NCBI GenBank assembly: GCA_963082975.1
Contig: OY720350.1
Location: forward strand, 48,190,734-48,254,733
Source: Labia minor
Lineage: Eukaryota; Arthropoda; Insecta; Dermaptera; Spongiphoridae
Reading direction: 5' to 3'
Length of the DNA stretch: 64,000 bases
Shown here: positions 48,101-62,594 of the stretch, piece after piece
How positions within the stretch are numbered: the stretch's first letter is position 1
Layout of the letters: the number at the start of each line of letters is the position of its first letter
Notes under the pieces: model-generated
The model's database searches: none
Told to the model about the DNA's origin: nothing
Seen by the model: only the letters and a program-made list of their open reading frames with translations
Position numbers and translations under genes: made by a program

Positions 48101-51100
48101 TTTTACATCATAAAAATATTAAAAAAATATATTATTGATATTTCTGATGAATAATTATTTTTTTATGCCGAAAACCTAGGGTCATCCTACGATGACCTTT
48201 CATAATTTTTTCGGTAAAATTAAAAAATGAAATGTTTTAAAAAAAATAATAAATTCGTTCATTTTACATCATAAAAATATTAAAAAAATATATTATTGAT
48301 ATTTCTAATGAATAATTATTTTTTTCTGCCGAAAACCTAGGGTCATCCTACGATGACCTTTTATAATTTTTACGGGAAAATTAAAAAATGAAAATTTTAA
48401 AAATAAATAATAAATTCGTTCATTTTACATCATAAAAATATTAAAAAAATATATTATTGATATTTCTAGTGAATAATTATTTTTTTATGCCGAAAACCTA
48501 GGGTCATCCTACGATGACCTTTCATAATTTTTTCGGTAAAATTAAAAAATGAAATGTTTTAAAAAAAATAATAAATTCGTTCATTTTACATCATAAAAAT
48601 ATTAAAAAAATATATTATTGATATTTCTAATGAATAATTATTTTTTTCTGCCGAAAACCTAGGGACATCCTACGATGACCTTTTATAATTTTTACGGGAA
48701 AATTAAAAAATGAAATATTTTAAAAAAAATAATAAATTCGTTCATTTTACATCATAAAAATATTAAAAAAATATATTATTGATATTTCTAGTGAATAATT
48801 ATTTTTTTATGCCGAAAACCTAGGGTCATCCTACAATGACCTTTTATAATTTTTACGTGAAAATTAAAAAATGAAATGTTTTAAAAAAAATAATAAATTC
48901 GTTCATTTTACATCATAAAAATATTAAAAAAAATATATTATTGATATTTCTAATGAATAATTATTTTTTTCTGCCGAAAACCTAGGGTCATCCTACGATG
49001 ACCTTTCATAATTTTTTCGGTAAAATTAAAAAATGAAAATTTTAAAAATAAATAATAAATTCGTTCATTTAACATCATAAAAATATTAAAAAAATATATT
49101 ATTGATATTTCTAATGAATAATTATTTTTTTCTGCCGAAAACCTAGGGTCATCCTACGATGACCTTTTATAATTTTTACGGGAAAATTAAAAAATGAAAT
49201 GTTTTAAAAAAAATAATAAATTCGTTCATTTTACATCATAAAAATATTAAAAAAATATATTATTGATATTTCTGATGAATAATTATTTTTTTCTGCCGAA
49301 AACCTAGGGTCATCCTACGATGACCTTTTATAATTTTTACGGGAAAATTAAAAAATGAAATGTTTTAAAAAAAATAATAAATTCGTTCATTTTACATCAT
49401 AAAAATATTAAAAAAATATATTATTGATATTTCTGATGAATAATTATTTTTTTATGCCGAAAACCTAGGGTCATCCTACGATGACCTTTCATAATTTTTT
49501 CGGTAAAATTAAAAAATGAAATGTTTTATAAAAAATAATAAATTCGTTCATTTTACATCATAAAAATATTAAAAAAATATATTATTGATATTTCTGATGA
49601 ATAATTATTTTTTTATGCCGAAAACCTAGGGTCATCCTACGATGACCTTTTATAATTTTTACGGGAAAATTAAAAAATGAAATGTTTTAAAAAAAATAAT
49701 AAATTCGTTCATTTTACATCATAAAAATATTAAAAAAATATATTATTGAAATTTCTGATGAATAATTATTTTTTTATGCCGAAAACCTAGGGTCATCCTA
49801 CGATGACCTTTCATAATTTTTTCGGTAAAATTAAAAAATGAAATGTTTTAAAAAAAATAATAAATTCGTTCATTTTACATCATAAAAATATTAAAAAAAT
49901 ATATTATTGATATTTCTAATGAATAATTATTTTTTTCTGCCGAAAACCTAGGGTCATCCTACGATGACCTTTTATAATTTTTACGGGAAAATTAAAAAAT
50001 GAAATGTTTTAAAAAAAATAATAAATTCGTTCATTTTACATCATAAAAATATTAAAAAAATATATTATTGATATTTCTAATGAATAATTATTTTTTTATG
50101 CCGAAAACCTAGGGTCATCCTACAATGACCTTTCATAATTTTTTCGGTAAAACTAAAAAATGAAATGTTTTAAAAAAAATAGTAAATTCGTTCATTTTAC
50201 ATCATAAAAATATTAAAAAAATATATTATTGATATTTCTGATGAATAATTATTTTTTTCTGCCGAAAACCTAGGGTCATCCTACGATGACCTTTTAGAAT
50301 TTTTACGGGAAAATTAAAAAATGAAAATTTTAAAAATAAATAATAAATTCGTTCATTTTACATCATAAAAATATTAAAAAAATATATTATTGATATTTCT
50401 AGTGAATAATTATTTTTTTATGCCGAAAACCTAGGGTCATCCTACGATGACCTTTCATAATTTTTTCGGTAAAATTAAAAAATGAAATGTTTTAAAAAAA
50501 ATAATAAATTCGTTCATTTTACATCATAAAAATATTAAAAAAATATATTATTGATATTTCTGATGAATAATTATTTTTTTATGCCGAAAACCTAGGGTCA
50601 TCCTACGATGACCTTTTATAATTTTTACGGGAAAATTAAAAAATGAAATGTTTTAAAAAAAATAATAAATTCGTTCATTTTACATCATAAAAATATTAAA
50701 AAAATATATTATTGATATTTCTAATGAATAATTATTTTTTTCTACCGAAAACCTAGGGTCATCCTACGATGACCTTTTATAATTCTTACGGGAAAATTAA
50801 AAAATGAAAATTTTAAAAAGAAATAATAAATTCGTTCATTTTACATCATAAAAATATTAAAAAAATATATTATTGATATTTCTAGTGAATAATTATTTTT
50901 TTATGCCGAAAACCTAGGGTCATTCTACGATGACCTTTCATAATTTTTTCGGTAAAATTAAAAAATGAAATGTTTTAAAAAAAATAATAAATTCGTTCAT
51001 TTTACATCATAAAAATATTAAAAAAATATATTATTGATATTTCTGATGAATAATTATTTTTTTCTGCCGAAAACCTAGGGTCATCCTACGATGACCTTTT

Positions 51101-54100
51101 ATAATTTTTACGGGAAAATTAAAAAATGAAATGTTTTAAAAAAAATAATAAATTCGTTCATTTTACATCATAAAAATATTAAAAAAATATATTATTGATA
51201 TTTCTAATGAATAATTATTTTTTTATGCCGAAAACCTAGGGTCATCCTACGATGACCTTTCATAATTTTTTCGGTAAAATTAAAAAATGAAATTTTTAAA
51301 AATAAATAATAAATTCGTTCATTTAACATCATAAAAATATTAAAAAAATATATTATTGATATTTCTGATGAATAATAATTTTTTTATGCCGAAAACCTAG
51401 GGTCATCCTACGATGACCTTTCATAATTTTTTCGGTAAAATGAAAAAATGAAATGTTTTAAAAAAAATAATAAATTCGTTCATTTTACATCATAAAAATA
51501 TTAAAAAAATATATTATTGATATTTCTGATGAATAATTATTTTTTTATGCCGAAAACCTAGGGTAATCCTACGATGACCTTTCATAATTTTTTCGGTAAA
51601 ATTAAAAAATGAAATGTTTTAAAAAAAATAATAAATTCGTTCATTTTACATCATAAAAATATTAAAAAAATATATTATTGATATTTCTAATGAATAATTA
51701 TTTTTTTCTGACGAAAACCTAGGGTCATCCTACGATGACCTTTTATAATTTTTACGGGAAAATTAAAAAATGAAAATTTTAAAAATAAATAATAAATTCG
51801 TTCATTTTACATCATAAAAATATTAAAAAAATATATTATTGATATTTCTAGTGAATAATTATTTTTTTATGCCGAAAACCTAGGGTCATCCTACGATGAC
51901 CTTTTATAATTTTTACGGGAAAATTAAAAAATGAAATGTTTTAAAAAAAATAATAAATTCGTTCATATTACATCATAAAAATATTAAAAAAATATATTAT
52001 TGATATTTCTAATGAATAATTATTTTTTTATGCCGAAAACCTAGGGTCATCCTACGATGACCTTTCATAATTTTTTCGGTAAAATGAAAAAATGAAATGT
52101 TTTAAAAAAAATAATAAATTTGTTCATTTTACATCATAAAAATATTAAAAAAATATATTATTGATATTTCTGATGAATAATTATTTTTTTATGCCGAAAA
52201 CCTAGGGTCATCCTACGATGACCTTTCATAATTTTTTCGGTAAAATTAAAAAATGAAATGTTTTAAAAAAAATAATAAATTCGTTCATTTTACATCATAA
52301 AAATATTAAAAAAATATATTATTGATATTTCTAATGAATAATTATTTTTTTCTGCCGAAAACCTAGGGTCATCCTACGATGACCTTTTATAATTTTTACG
52401 GGAAAATTAAAAAATGAAAATTTTAAAAATAAATAATAAATTCGTTCATTTTACATCATAAAAATATTAAAAAAATATATTATTGATATTTCTAGTGAAT
52501 AATTATTTTTTTATGCCGAAAACCTAGGGTCATCCTACGATGACCTTTCATAATTTTTTCGGTAAAATTAAAAAATGAAATGTTTTAAAAAAAATAATAA
52601 ATTCGTTCATTTTACATCATAAAAATATTAAAAAAATATATTATTGATATTTCTAATGAATAATTATTTTTTTCTGCCGAAAACCTAGGGACATCCTACG
52701 ATGACCTTTTATAATTTTTACGGGAAAATTAAAAAATGAAATATTTTAAAAAAAATAATAAATTCGTTCATTTTACATCATAAAAATATTAAAAAAATAT
52801 ATTATTGATATTTCTAGTGAATAATTATTTTTTTATGCCGAAAACCTAGGGTCATCCTACAATGACCTTTTATAATTTTTACGTGAAAATTAAAAAATGA
52901 AATGTTTTAAAAAAAATAATAAATTCGTTCATTTTACATCATAAAAATATTAAAAAAAATATATTATTGATATTTCTAATGAATAATTATTTTTTTCTGC
53001 CGAAAACCTAGGGTCATCCTACGATGACCTTTCATAATTTTTTCGGTAAAATTAAAAAATGAAAATTTTAAAAATAAATAATAAATTCGTTCATTTAACA
53101 TCATAAAAATATTAAAAAAATATATTATTGATATTTCTAATGAATAATTATTTTTTTCTGCCGAAAACCTAGGGTCATCCTACGATGACCTTTTATAATT
53201 TTTACGGGAAAATTAAAAAATGAAATGTTTTAAAAAAAATAATAAATTCGTTCATTTTACATCATAAAAATATTAAAAAAATATATTATTGATATTTCTG
53301 ATGAATAATTATTTTTTTCTGCCGAAAACCTAGGGTCATCCTACGATGACCTTTTATAATTTTTACGGGAAAATTAAAAAATGAAATGTTTTAAAAAAAA
53401 TAATAAATTCGTTCATTTTACATCATAAAAATATTAAAAAAATATATTATTGATATTTCTGATGAATAATTATTTTTTTATGCCGAAAACCTAGGGTCAT
53501 CCTACGATGACCTTTCATAATTTTTTCGGTAAAATTAAAAAATGAAATGTTTTATAAAAAATAATAAATTCGTTCATTTTACATCATAAAAATATTAAAA
53601 AAATATATTATTGATATTTCTGATGAATAATTATTTTTTTATGCCGAAAACCTAGGGTCATCCTACGATGACCTTTTATAATTTTTACGGGAAAATTAAA
53701 AAATGAAATGTTTTAAAAAAAATAATAAATTCGTTCATTTTACATCATAAAAATATTAAAAAAATATATTATTGAAATTTCTGATGAATAATTATTTTTT
53801 TATGCCGAAAACCTAGGGTCATCCTACGATGACCTTTCATAATTTTTTCGGTAAAATTAAAAAATGAAATGTTTTAAAAAAAATAATAAATTCGTTCATT
53901 TTACATCATAAAAATATTAAAAAAATATATTATTGATATTTCTAGTGAATAATTATTTTTTTATGCCGAAAACCTAGGGTCATTCTACGATGACCTTTCA
54001 TAATTTTTTCGGTAAAATTAAAAAATGAAATGTTTTAAAAAAAATAATAAATTCGTTCATTTTACATCATAAAAATATTAAAAAAATATATTATTGATAT

Positions 54101-57100
54101 TTCTGATGAATAATTATTTTTTTCTGCCGAAAACCTAGGGTCATCCTACGATGACCTTTTATAATTTTTACGGGAAAATTAAAAAATGAAATGTTTTAAA
54201 AAAAATAATAAATTCGTTCATTTTACATCATAAAAATATTAAAAAAATATATTATTGATATTTCTAATGAATAATTATTTTTTTATGCCGAAAACCTAGG
54301 GTCATCCTACGATGACCTTTCATAATTTTTTCGGTAAAATTAAAAAATGAAATTTTTAAAAATAAATAATAAATTCGTTCATTTAACATCATAAAAATAT
54401 TAAAAAAATATATTATTGATATTTCTGATGAATAATAATTTTTTTATGCCGAAAACCTAGGGTCATCCTACGATGACCTTTCATAATTTTTTCGGTAAAA
54501 TGAAAAAATGAAATGTTTTAAAAAAAATAATAAATTCGTTCATTTTACATCATAAAAATATTAAAAAAATATATTATTGATATTTCTGATGAATAATTAT
54601 TTTTTTATGCCGAAAACCTAGGGTAATCCTACGATGACCTTTCATAATTTTTTCGGTAAAATTAAAAAATGAAATGTTTTAAAAAAAATAATAAATTCGT
54701 TCATTTTACATCATAAAAATATTAAAAAAATATATTATTGATATTTCTAATGAATAATTATTTTTTTCTGACGAAAACCTAGGGTCATCCTACGATGACC
54801 TTTTATAATTTTTACGGGAAAATTAAAAAATGAAAATTTTAAAAATAAATAATAAATTCGTTCATTTTACATCATAAAAATATTAAAAAAATATATTATT
54901 GATATTTCTAGTGAATAATTATTTTTTTATGCCGAAAACCTAGGGTCATCCTACGATGACCTTTCATAATTTTTTCGGTAAAATTAAAAAATGAAATGTT
55001 TTAAAAAAAATAATAAATTCGTTCATTTTACATCATAAAGATATTAAAAAAATATATTATTGATATTTCTAATGAATAATTATTTTTTTCTGCCGAAAAC
55101 CTAGGGTCATCCTACGATGACCTTTTATAATTTTTACGGGAAAATTAAAAAATGAAATGTTTTAAAAAAAATAATAAATTCGTTCATTTTACATCATAAA
55201 AATATTAAAAAAATATATTATTGATATTTCTGATGAATAATTATTTTTTTCTGCCGAAAACCTAGGGTCATCCTACGATGACCTTTTATAATTTTTACGG
55301 GAAAATAAAAAAATGAAATGTTTTAAAAAAAATAATAAATTCGTTCATTTTATTTCATAAAAATATTAAAAAAATATATTATTGATATTTCTAATGAATA
55401 ATTATTTTTTTATGCCGAAAACCTAGGGTCATCCTACGATGACCTTTCATAATTTTTTCGGTAAAATTAAAAAATGAAATTTTTAAAAATAAATAATAAA
55501 TTCGTTCATTTAACATCATAAAAATATTAAAAAAATATATTATTGATATTTCTGATGAATAATTATTTTTTTATGCCGAAAACCTAGGGTCATCCTACGA
55601 TGACCTTTCATAATTTTTTCGGTAAAATGAAAAAATGAAATGTTTTAAAAAAAATAATAAATTCGTTCATTTTACATCATAAAAATATTAAAAATATATA
55701 TTATTGATATTTCTGATGAATAATTATTTTTTTATGCCGAAAACCTAGGGTCATCCTACGATGACCTTTCATAATTTTTTCGGTAAAATTAAAAAATGAA
55801 ATGTTTTAAAAAAAATCATAAATTCGTTCATTTTACATCATAAAAATATTAAAAAAATATATTATTGATATTTCTAATGAATAATTATTTTTTTCTGTCG
55901 AAAACCTAGGGTCATCCTACGATGACCTTTTATAATTTTTACGGGAAAATTAAAAAATGAAATGTTTTAAAAAAAATAATAAATTCGTTCATTTTACATC
56001 ATAAAAATATTAAAAAAATATATTATTGATATTTCTAATGAATAATTATTTTTTTATGCCGAAAACCTAGGGTCATCCTACGATGACCTTTCATAATTTT
56101 TTCTGTAAAATGAAAAAATGAAATGTTTTAAAAAAAATAATAAATTCGTTCATTTTACATCATAAAAATATTAAAAAAATATATTATTGATATTTCTGAT
56201 GAATAATTATTTTTTTATGCCGAAAACCTAGGGTCATCCTACGATGACCTTTCATAATTTTTTCGGTAAAATTAAAAAATGAAATGTTTTAAAAAAAATA
56301 ATAAATTCGTTCATTTTACATCATAAAAATATTAAAAAAATATATTATTGATATTTCTAATGAATAATTATTTTTTTCTGCCGAAAACCTAGGGTCATCC
56401 TACGATGACCTTTCATAATTTTTTCGGTAAAATTAAAAAATGAAATGTTTTAAAAAAAAATAATAAATTCGTTCGTTTTACATCATAAAAATATTAAAAA
56501 AATATATTATTGATATTTCTAATGAATAATTATTTTTTTCTGCCGAAAACCTAGGGTCATCCTACGATGACCTTTTAGAATTTTTACGGGAAAATTAAAA
56601 AATGAAAATTTTAAAAATAAATAATAAATTCGTTCATTTTACATCATAAAAATATTAAAAAAATATATTATTGATATTTCTAGTGAATAATTATTTTTTT
56701 ATGCCGAAAACCTAGGGTCATCCTACGATGATCTTTCATAATTTTTTCGGTAAAATTAAAAAATGAAATGTTTTAAAAAAAATAATAAATTCGTTCATTT
56801 TACATCATAAAAATATTAAAAAAATATATTATTGATATTTCTGATGAATAATTATTTTTTTCTGCCGAAAACCTAGGGTCATCCTACGATGACCTTTCAT
56901 AATTTTTTCGGTAAAACTAAAAAATGAAATATTTTAAAAAAAATAATAAATTCGTTCATTTTACATCATAAAAATATTAAAAAAATATATTATTGATATT
57001 TCTGATGAATAATTATTTTTTTATGCCGAAAACCTAGGGTCATCCTACGATGACCTTTCATAATTTTTTCGGTAAAATTAAAAAATGAAATGTTTTAAAA

Positions 57101-59393
57101 AAAATAATAAATTCGTTCATTTTACATCATAAAAATATTAAAAAAATATATTATTGATATTTCTAATGAATAATTATTTTTTTCTGCCGAAAACCTAGGG
57201 TCATCCTACGATGACCTTTCAAAATTTTTTCGGTAAAATTAAAAAATGAAATGTTTTAAAAAAAATAATAAATTCGTTCATTTTACATCATAAAAATATT
57301 AAAAAAATATATTATTGATATTTCTAATGAATAATTATTTTTTTCTGCCGAAAACCTAGGGTCATCCTACGATGACCTTTTAGAATTTTTACGGGATATT
57401 TAAAAAATGAAAATTTTAAAAATAAATAATAAATTCGTTCATTTTACATCATAAAAATATTAAAAAAATATATTATTGATATTTCTAGTGAATAATTATT
57501 TTTTTATGCCGAAAACCTAGGGTCATCCTACGATGACCTTTCATAATTTTTTCGGTAAAATTAAAAAATGAAATGTTTTAAAAAAAATAATAAATTCGTT
57601 CATTTTACATCATAAAAATATTAAAAAAATATATTATTGATATTTCTGATGAATAATTATTTTTTTCTGCCGAAAACCTAGGGTCATCCTACGATGACCT
57701 TTTATAATTTTTACGGGAAAATTAAAAAATGAAATGTTTTAAAAAAAATAATAAATTCGTTCATTTTACATCATAAAAATATTAAAAAAATATATTATTG
57801 ATATTTCTAATGAATAATTATTTTTTTATGCCGAAAACCTAGGGTCATCCTACGATGACCTTTCATAATTTTTTCGGTAAAATTAAAAAATGAAATTTTT
57901 AAAAATAAATAACAAATTCGTTCATTTAACATCATAAAAATATTAAAAAATTATATTATTGATATTTCTGATGAATAATTATTTTTTTATGCCGAAAACC
58001 TAGGGTCATCCTACGATGACCTTTCATAATTTTTTCGGTAAAATGAAAAAATGAAATGTTTTAAAAAAAATAATAAATTCGTTCATTTTACATCAAAAAA
58101 ATATTAAAAAATTATATTATTGATATTTCTGATGAATAATTATTTTTTTATACCGAAAACCTAGGGTCATCCTACGATGACCTTTCATAATTTTTTCGGT
58201 AAAATTAAAAAATGAAATGTTTTAAAAAAAATAATAAATTCGTTCATTTTACATCATAAAAATATTAAAAAAATATATTATTGATATTTCTAATGAATAA
58301 TTATTTTTTTCTGCCGAAAACCTAGGGTCATCCTACGATGACCTTTTATAATTTTTACGGGAAAATTAAAAAATGAAAATTTTAAAAATAAATAATAAAT
58401 TCGTTCATTTTACATCATAAAAATATTAAAAAAATATATTATTGATATTTCTAGTGAATAATTATTTTTTTATGAAGAAAACCTAGGGTCATCCTACGAT
58501 GACCTTTCATAATTTTTTCGGTAAAATTAAAAAATGAAATGTTTTAAAAAAAATAATAAATTCGTTCATTTTACATCATAAAAATATTAAAAAAATATAT
58601 TATTGATATTTCTAATGAATAATTATTTTTTTCTGCCGAAAACCTAGGGTCATCCTACGATGACCTTTTATAATTCTTACGGGAAAATTAAAAAATGAAA
58701 ATTTTAAAAATAAATAATAAATTCCTTCATTTTACATCATAAAAATATTAAAAAAATATATTATTGATATTTCTGATGAATAATTATTTTTTTATGCCGA
58801 AAACCTAGGGTCATCCTACGATGACCTTTCATAATTTTTTCGGTAAAATTAAAAAATGAAATGTTTTAAAAAAAATAATAAATTCGTTCATTTTACATCA
58901 TAAAAATATTAAAAAAATATATTATTGATATTTCTAGTGAATAATTATTTTTTTATGCCGAAAACCTAGGGTCATCCTACGATGACCTTTCATAATTTTT
59001 TCGGTAAAATTAAAAAATGAAATGTTTTAAAAAAAATAATAAATTCGTTCATTTTACATCATAAAAATATTAAAAAAATATATTATTGATATTTCTGATG
59101 AATAATTATTTTTTTATGCCGAAAACCTAGGGTCATCCTACGATGACCTTTCATAATTTTTTCGGTAAAATTAAAAAATGAAATGTTTTAAAAAAAATAA
59201 TAAATTCGTTCATTTTACATCATAAAAATATTAAAAAAATATATTATTGATATTTCTAATGAATAATTATTTTTTTCTGCCGAAAACCTAGGGTCATCCT
59301 ACGATGACCTTTTATAATTTTTACGGGAAAATTAAAAAATGAAATGTTTTAAAAAAAATAATAAATTCGTTCATTTTACATCATAAAAATATT

Positions 59394-62300
59394 AAAAAAA
59401 TATATTATTGATATTTCTGATGAATAATTATTTTTTTATGCCGAAAACCTAGGGTCATCCTACGATGACCTTTTATAATTTTTCCGGGAAAATTAAAAAA
59501 TGAAATGTTTTAAAAAAAATAATAAATTCGTTCATTTTACATCATAAAAATATTAAAAAAATATATTATTGATATTTCTAATGAATAATTATTTTTTTCT
59601 GCCGAAAACCTAGGGTCATCCTACGATGACCTTTTATAATTTTTACGGGAAAATTGAAAAATGAAAATTTTAAAAATAAATAATAAATTCGTTCATTTTA
59701 CATCATAAAAATATTAAAAAAATATATTATTGATATTTCTAGTGAATAATTATTTTTTTATGCCGAAAACCTAGGGTCATCCTACGATGACCTTTCATAA
59801 TTTTTTCGGTAAAATGAAAAAATGAAATGTTTTAAAAAAAATAATAAATTCGTTCATTTTACATCATAAAAATATTAAAAAAATATATTATTGATATTTC
59901 TGATGAATAATTATTTTTTTATGCCGAAAACCTAGGGTCATCCTACGATGACCTTTTATAATTTTTACGGGAAAATTAAAAAATGAAATGTTTTAAAAAA
60001 AATAATAAATTCGTTCATTTTACATCATAAAAATATTAAAAAAATATATTATTGATATTTCTAATGAATAATTATTTTTTTATGCCGAAAACCTAGGGTC
60101 ATCCTACGATGACCTTTCATAATTTTTTCGGTAAAATTAAAAAATGAAATTTTTAAAAATAAATAATAAATTCGTTCATTTAACTTCATAAAAATATTAA
60201 AAAAATATATTATTGATATTTCTGATGAATAATTATTTTTTTATGCCGAAAACCTAGGGTCATCCTACGATGACCTTTCATAATTTTTTCGGTAAAATGA
60301 AAAAATGAAATGTTTTAAAAAAAATAATAAATTCGTTCATTTTACATCATAAAAATATTAAAAAAATATATTATTGATATTTCTGATGAATAATTATTTT
60401 TTTATGCCGAAAACCTAGGGTCATCCTACGATGACCTTTCATAATTTTTTCGGTAAAATTAAAAAATGAAATGTTTTAAAAAAAATAATAAATTCGTTCA
60501 TTTTACATCATAAAAATATTAAAAAAATATATTATTGATATTTCTAATGAATAATTATTTTTTTCTGCCGAAAACCTAGGGTCATCCTACGATGACCTTT
60601 TATAATTTTTACGGGAAAATTAAAAAATGAAAATTTTAAAAATAAATAATAAATTCGTTCATTTTACATCATAAAAATATTAAAAAAATATATTATTGAT
60701 ATTTCTAGTGAATAATTATTTTTTTATGCCGAAAACCTAGGGTCATCCTACGATGACCTTTCATAATTTTTTCGGTAAAATTAAAAAATGAAATGTTTTA
60801 AAAAAAATAATAAATTCGTTCATTTTACATCATAAAAATATTAAAAAAATATATTATTGATATTTCTAATGAATAATTATTTTTTTCTGCCGAAAACCTA
60901 GGGACATCCTACGATGACCTTTTATAATTTTTACGGGAAAATTAAAAAATGAAATATTTTAAAAAAAATAATAAATTCGTTCATTTTACATCATAAAAAT
61001 ATTAAAAAAATATATTATTGATATTTCTAGTGAATAATTATTTTTTTATGCCGAAAACCTAGGGTCATCCTACAATGACCTTTTATAATTTTTACGTGAA
61101 AATTAAAAAATGAAATGTTTTAAAAAAAATAATAAATTCGTTCATTTTACATCATAAAAATATTAAAAAAAATATATTATTGATATTTCTAATGAATAAT
61201 TATTTTTTTCTGCCGAAAACCTAGGGTCATCCTACGATGACCTTTCATAATTTTTTCGGTAAAATTAAAAAATGAAAATTTTAAAAATAAATAATAAATT
61301 CGTTCATTTAACATCATAAAAATATTAAAAAAATATATTATTGATATTTCTAATGAATAATTATTTTTTTCTGCCGAAAACCTAGGGTCATCCTACGATG
61401 ACCTTTTATAATTTTTACGGGAAAATTAAAAAATGAAATGTTTTAAAAAAAATAATAAATTCGTTCATTTTACATCATAAAAATATTAAAAAAATATATT
61501 ATTGATATTTCTGATGAATAATTATTTTTTTCTGCCGAAAACCTAGGGTCATCCTACGATGACCTTTTATAATTTTTACGGGAAAATTAAAAAATGAAAT
61601 GTTTTAAAAAAAATAATAAATTCGTTCATTTTACATCATAAAAATATTAAAAAAATATATTATTGATATTTCTAATGAATAATTATTTTTTTCTGCCGAA
61701 AACCTAGGGTCATCCTACGATGACCTTTTAGAATTTTTACGGGAAAATTAAAAAATGAAAATTTTAAAAATAAATAATAAATTCGTTCATTTTACATCAT
61801 AAAAATATTAAAAAAATATATTATTGATATTTCTAGTGAATAATTATTTTTTTATGCCGAAAACCTAGGGTCATCCTACGATGACCTTTCATAATTTTTT
61901 CGGTAAAATTAAAAAATGAAATTTTTAAAAATAAATAATAAATTCGTTCATTTAACATCATAAAAATATTAAAAAAATATATTATTGATATTTCTGATGA
62001 ATAATTATTTTTTTATGCCGAAAACCTAGGGTCATCCTACTATGACCTTTCATAATTTTTTCGGTAAAATGAAAAAATGAAATGTTTTAAAAAAAATAAT
62101 AAATTCGTTCATTTTACATCATAAAAATATTAAAAAAATATATTATTGATATTTCTGATGAATAATTATTTTTTTATGCCGAAAACCTAGGGTCATCCTA
62201 CGATGACCTTTCATAATTTTTTCGGTAAAATTAAAAAATGAAATGTTTTAAAAAAAATCATAAATTCGTTCAATTTACATCATAAAAATATTAAAAAAAT

Positions 62301-62594
62301 ATATTATTGATATTTCTAATGAATAATTATTTTTTTCTGCCGAAACCCTAGGGTCATCCTACGATGACCTTTTATAATTTTTACGGGAAAATTAAAAAAT
62401 GAAATGTTTTAAAAAAAATAATAAATTCGTTCATATTACATCATAAAAATATTAAAAAAATATATTATTGATATTTCTAATGAATAATTATTTTTTTATG
62501 CCGAAAACCTAGGGTCATCCTACGATGACCTTTCATAATTTTTTCGGTAAAATGAAAAAATGAAATGTTTTAAAAAAAATAATAAATTTGTTCA
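59394..62594 (+). repeat. Large duplicated block in array 3 (shift 14494), second copy
   Basis: Partner of 44900-48100, sharing all listed rare variants in the same order. It then continues to the window end at a shift of 14816. Confidence 0.85.
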
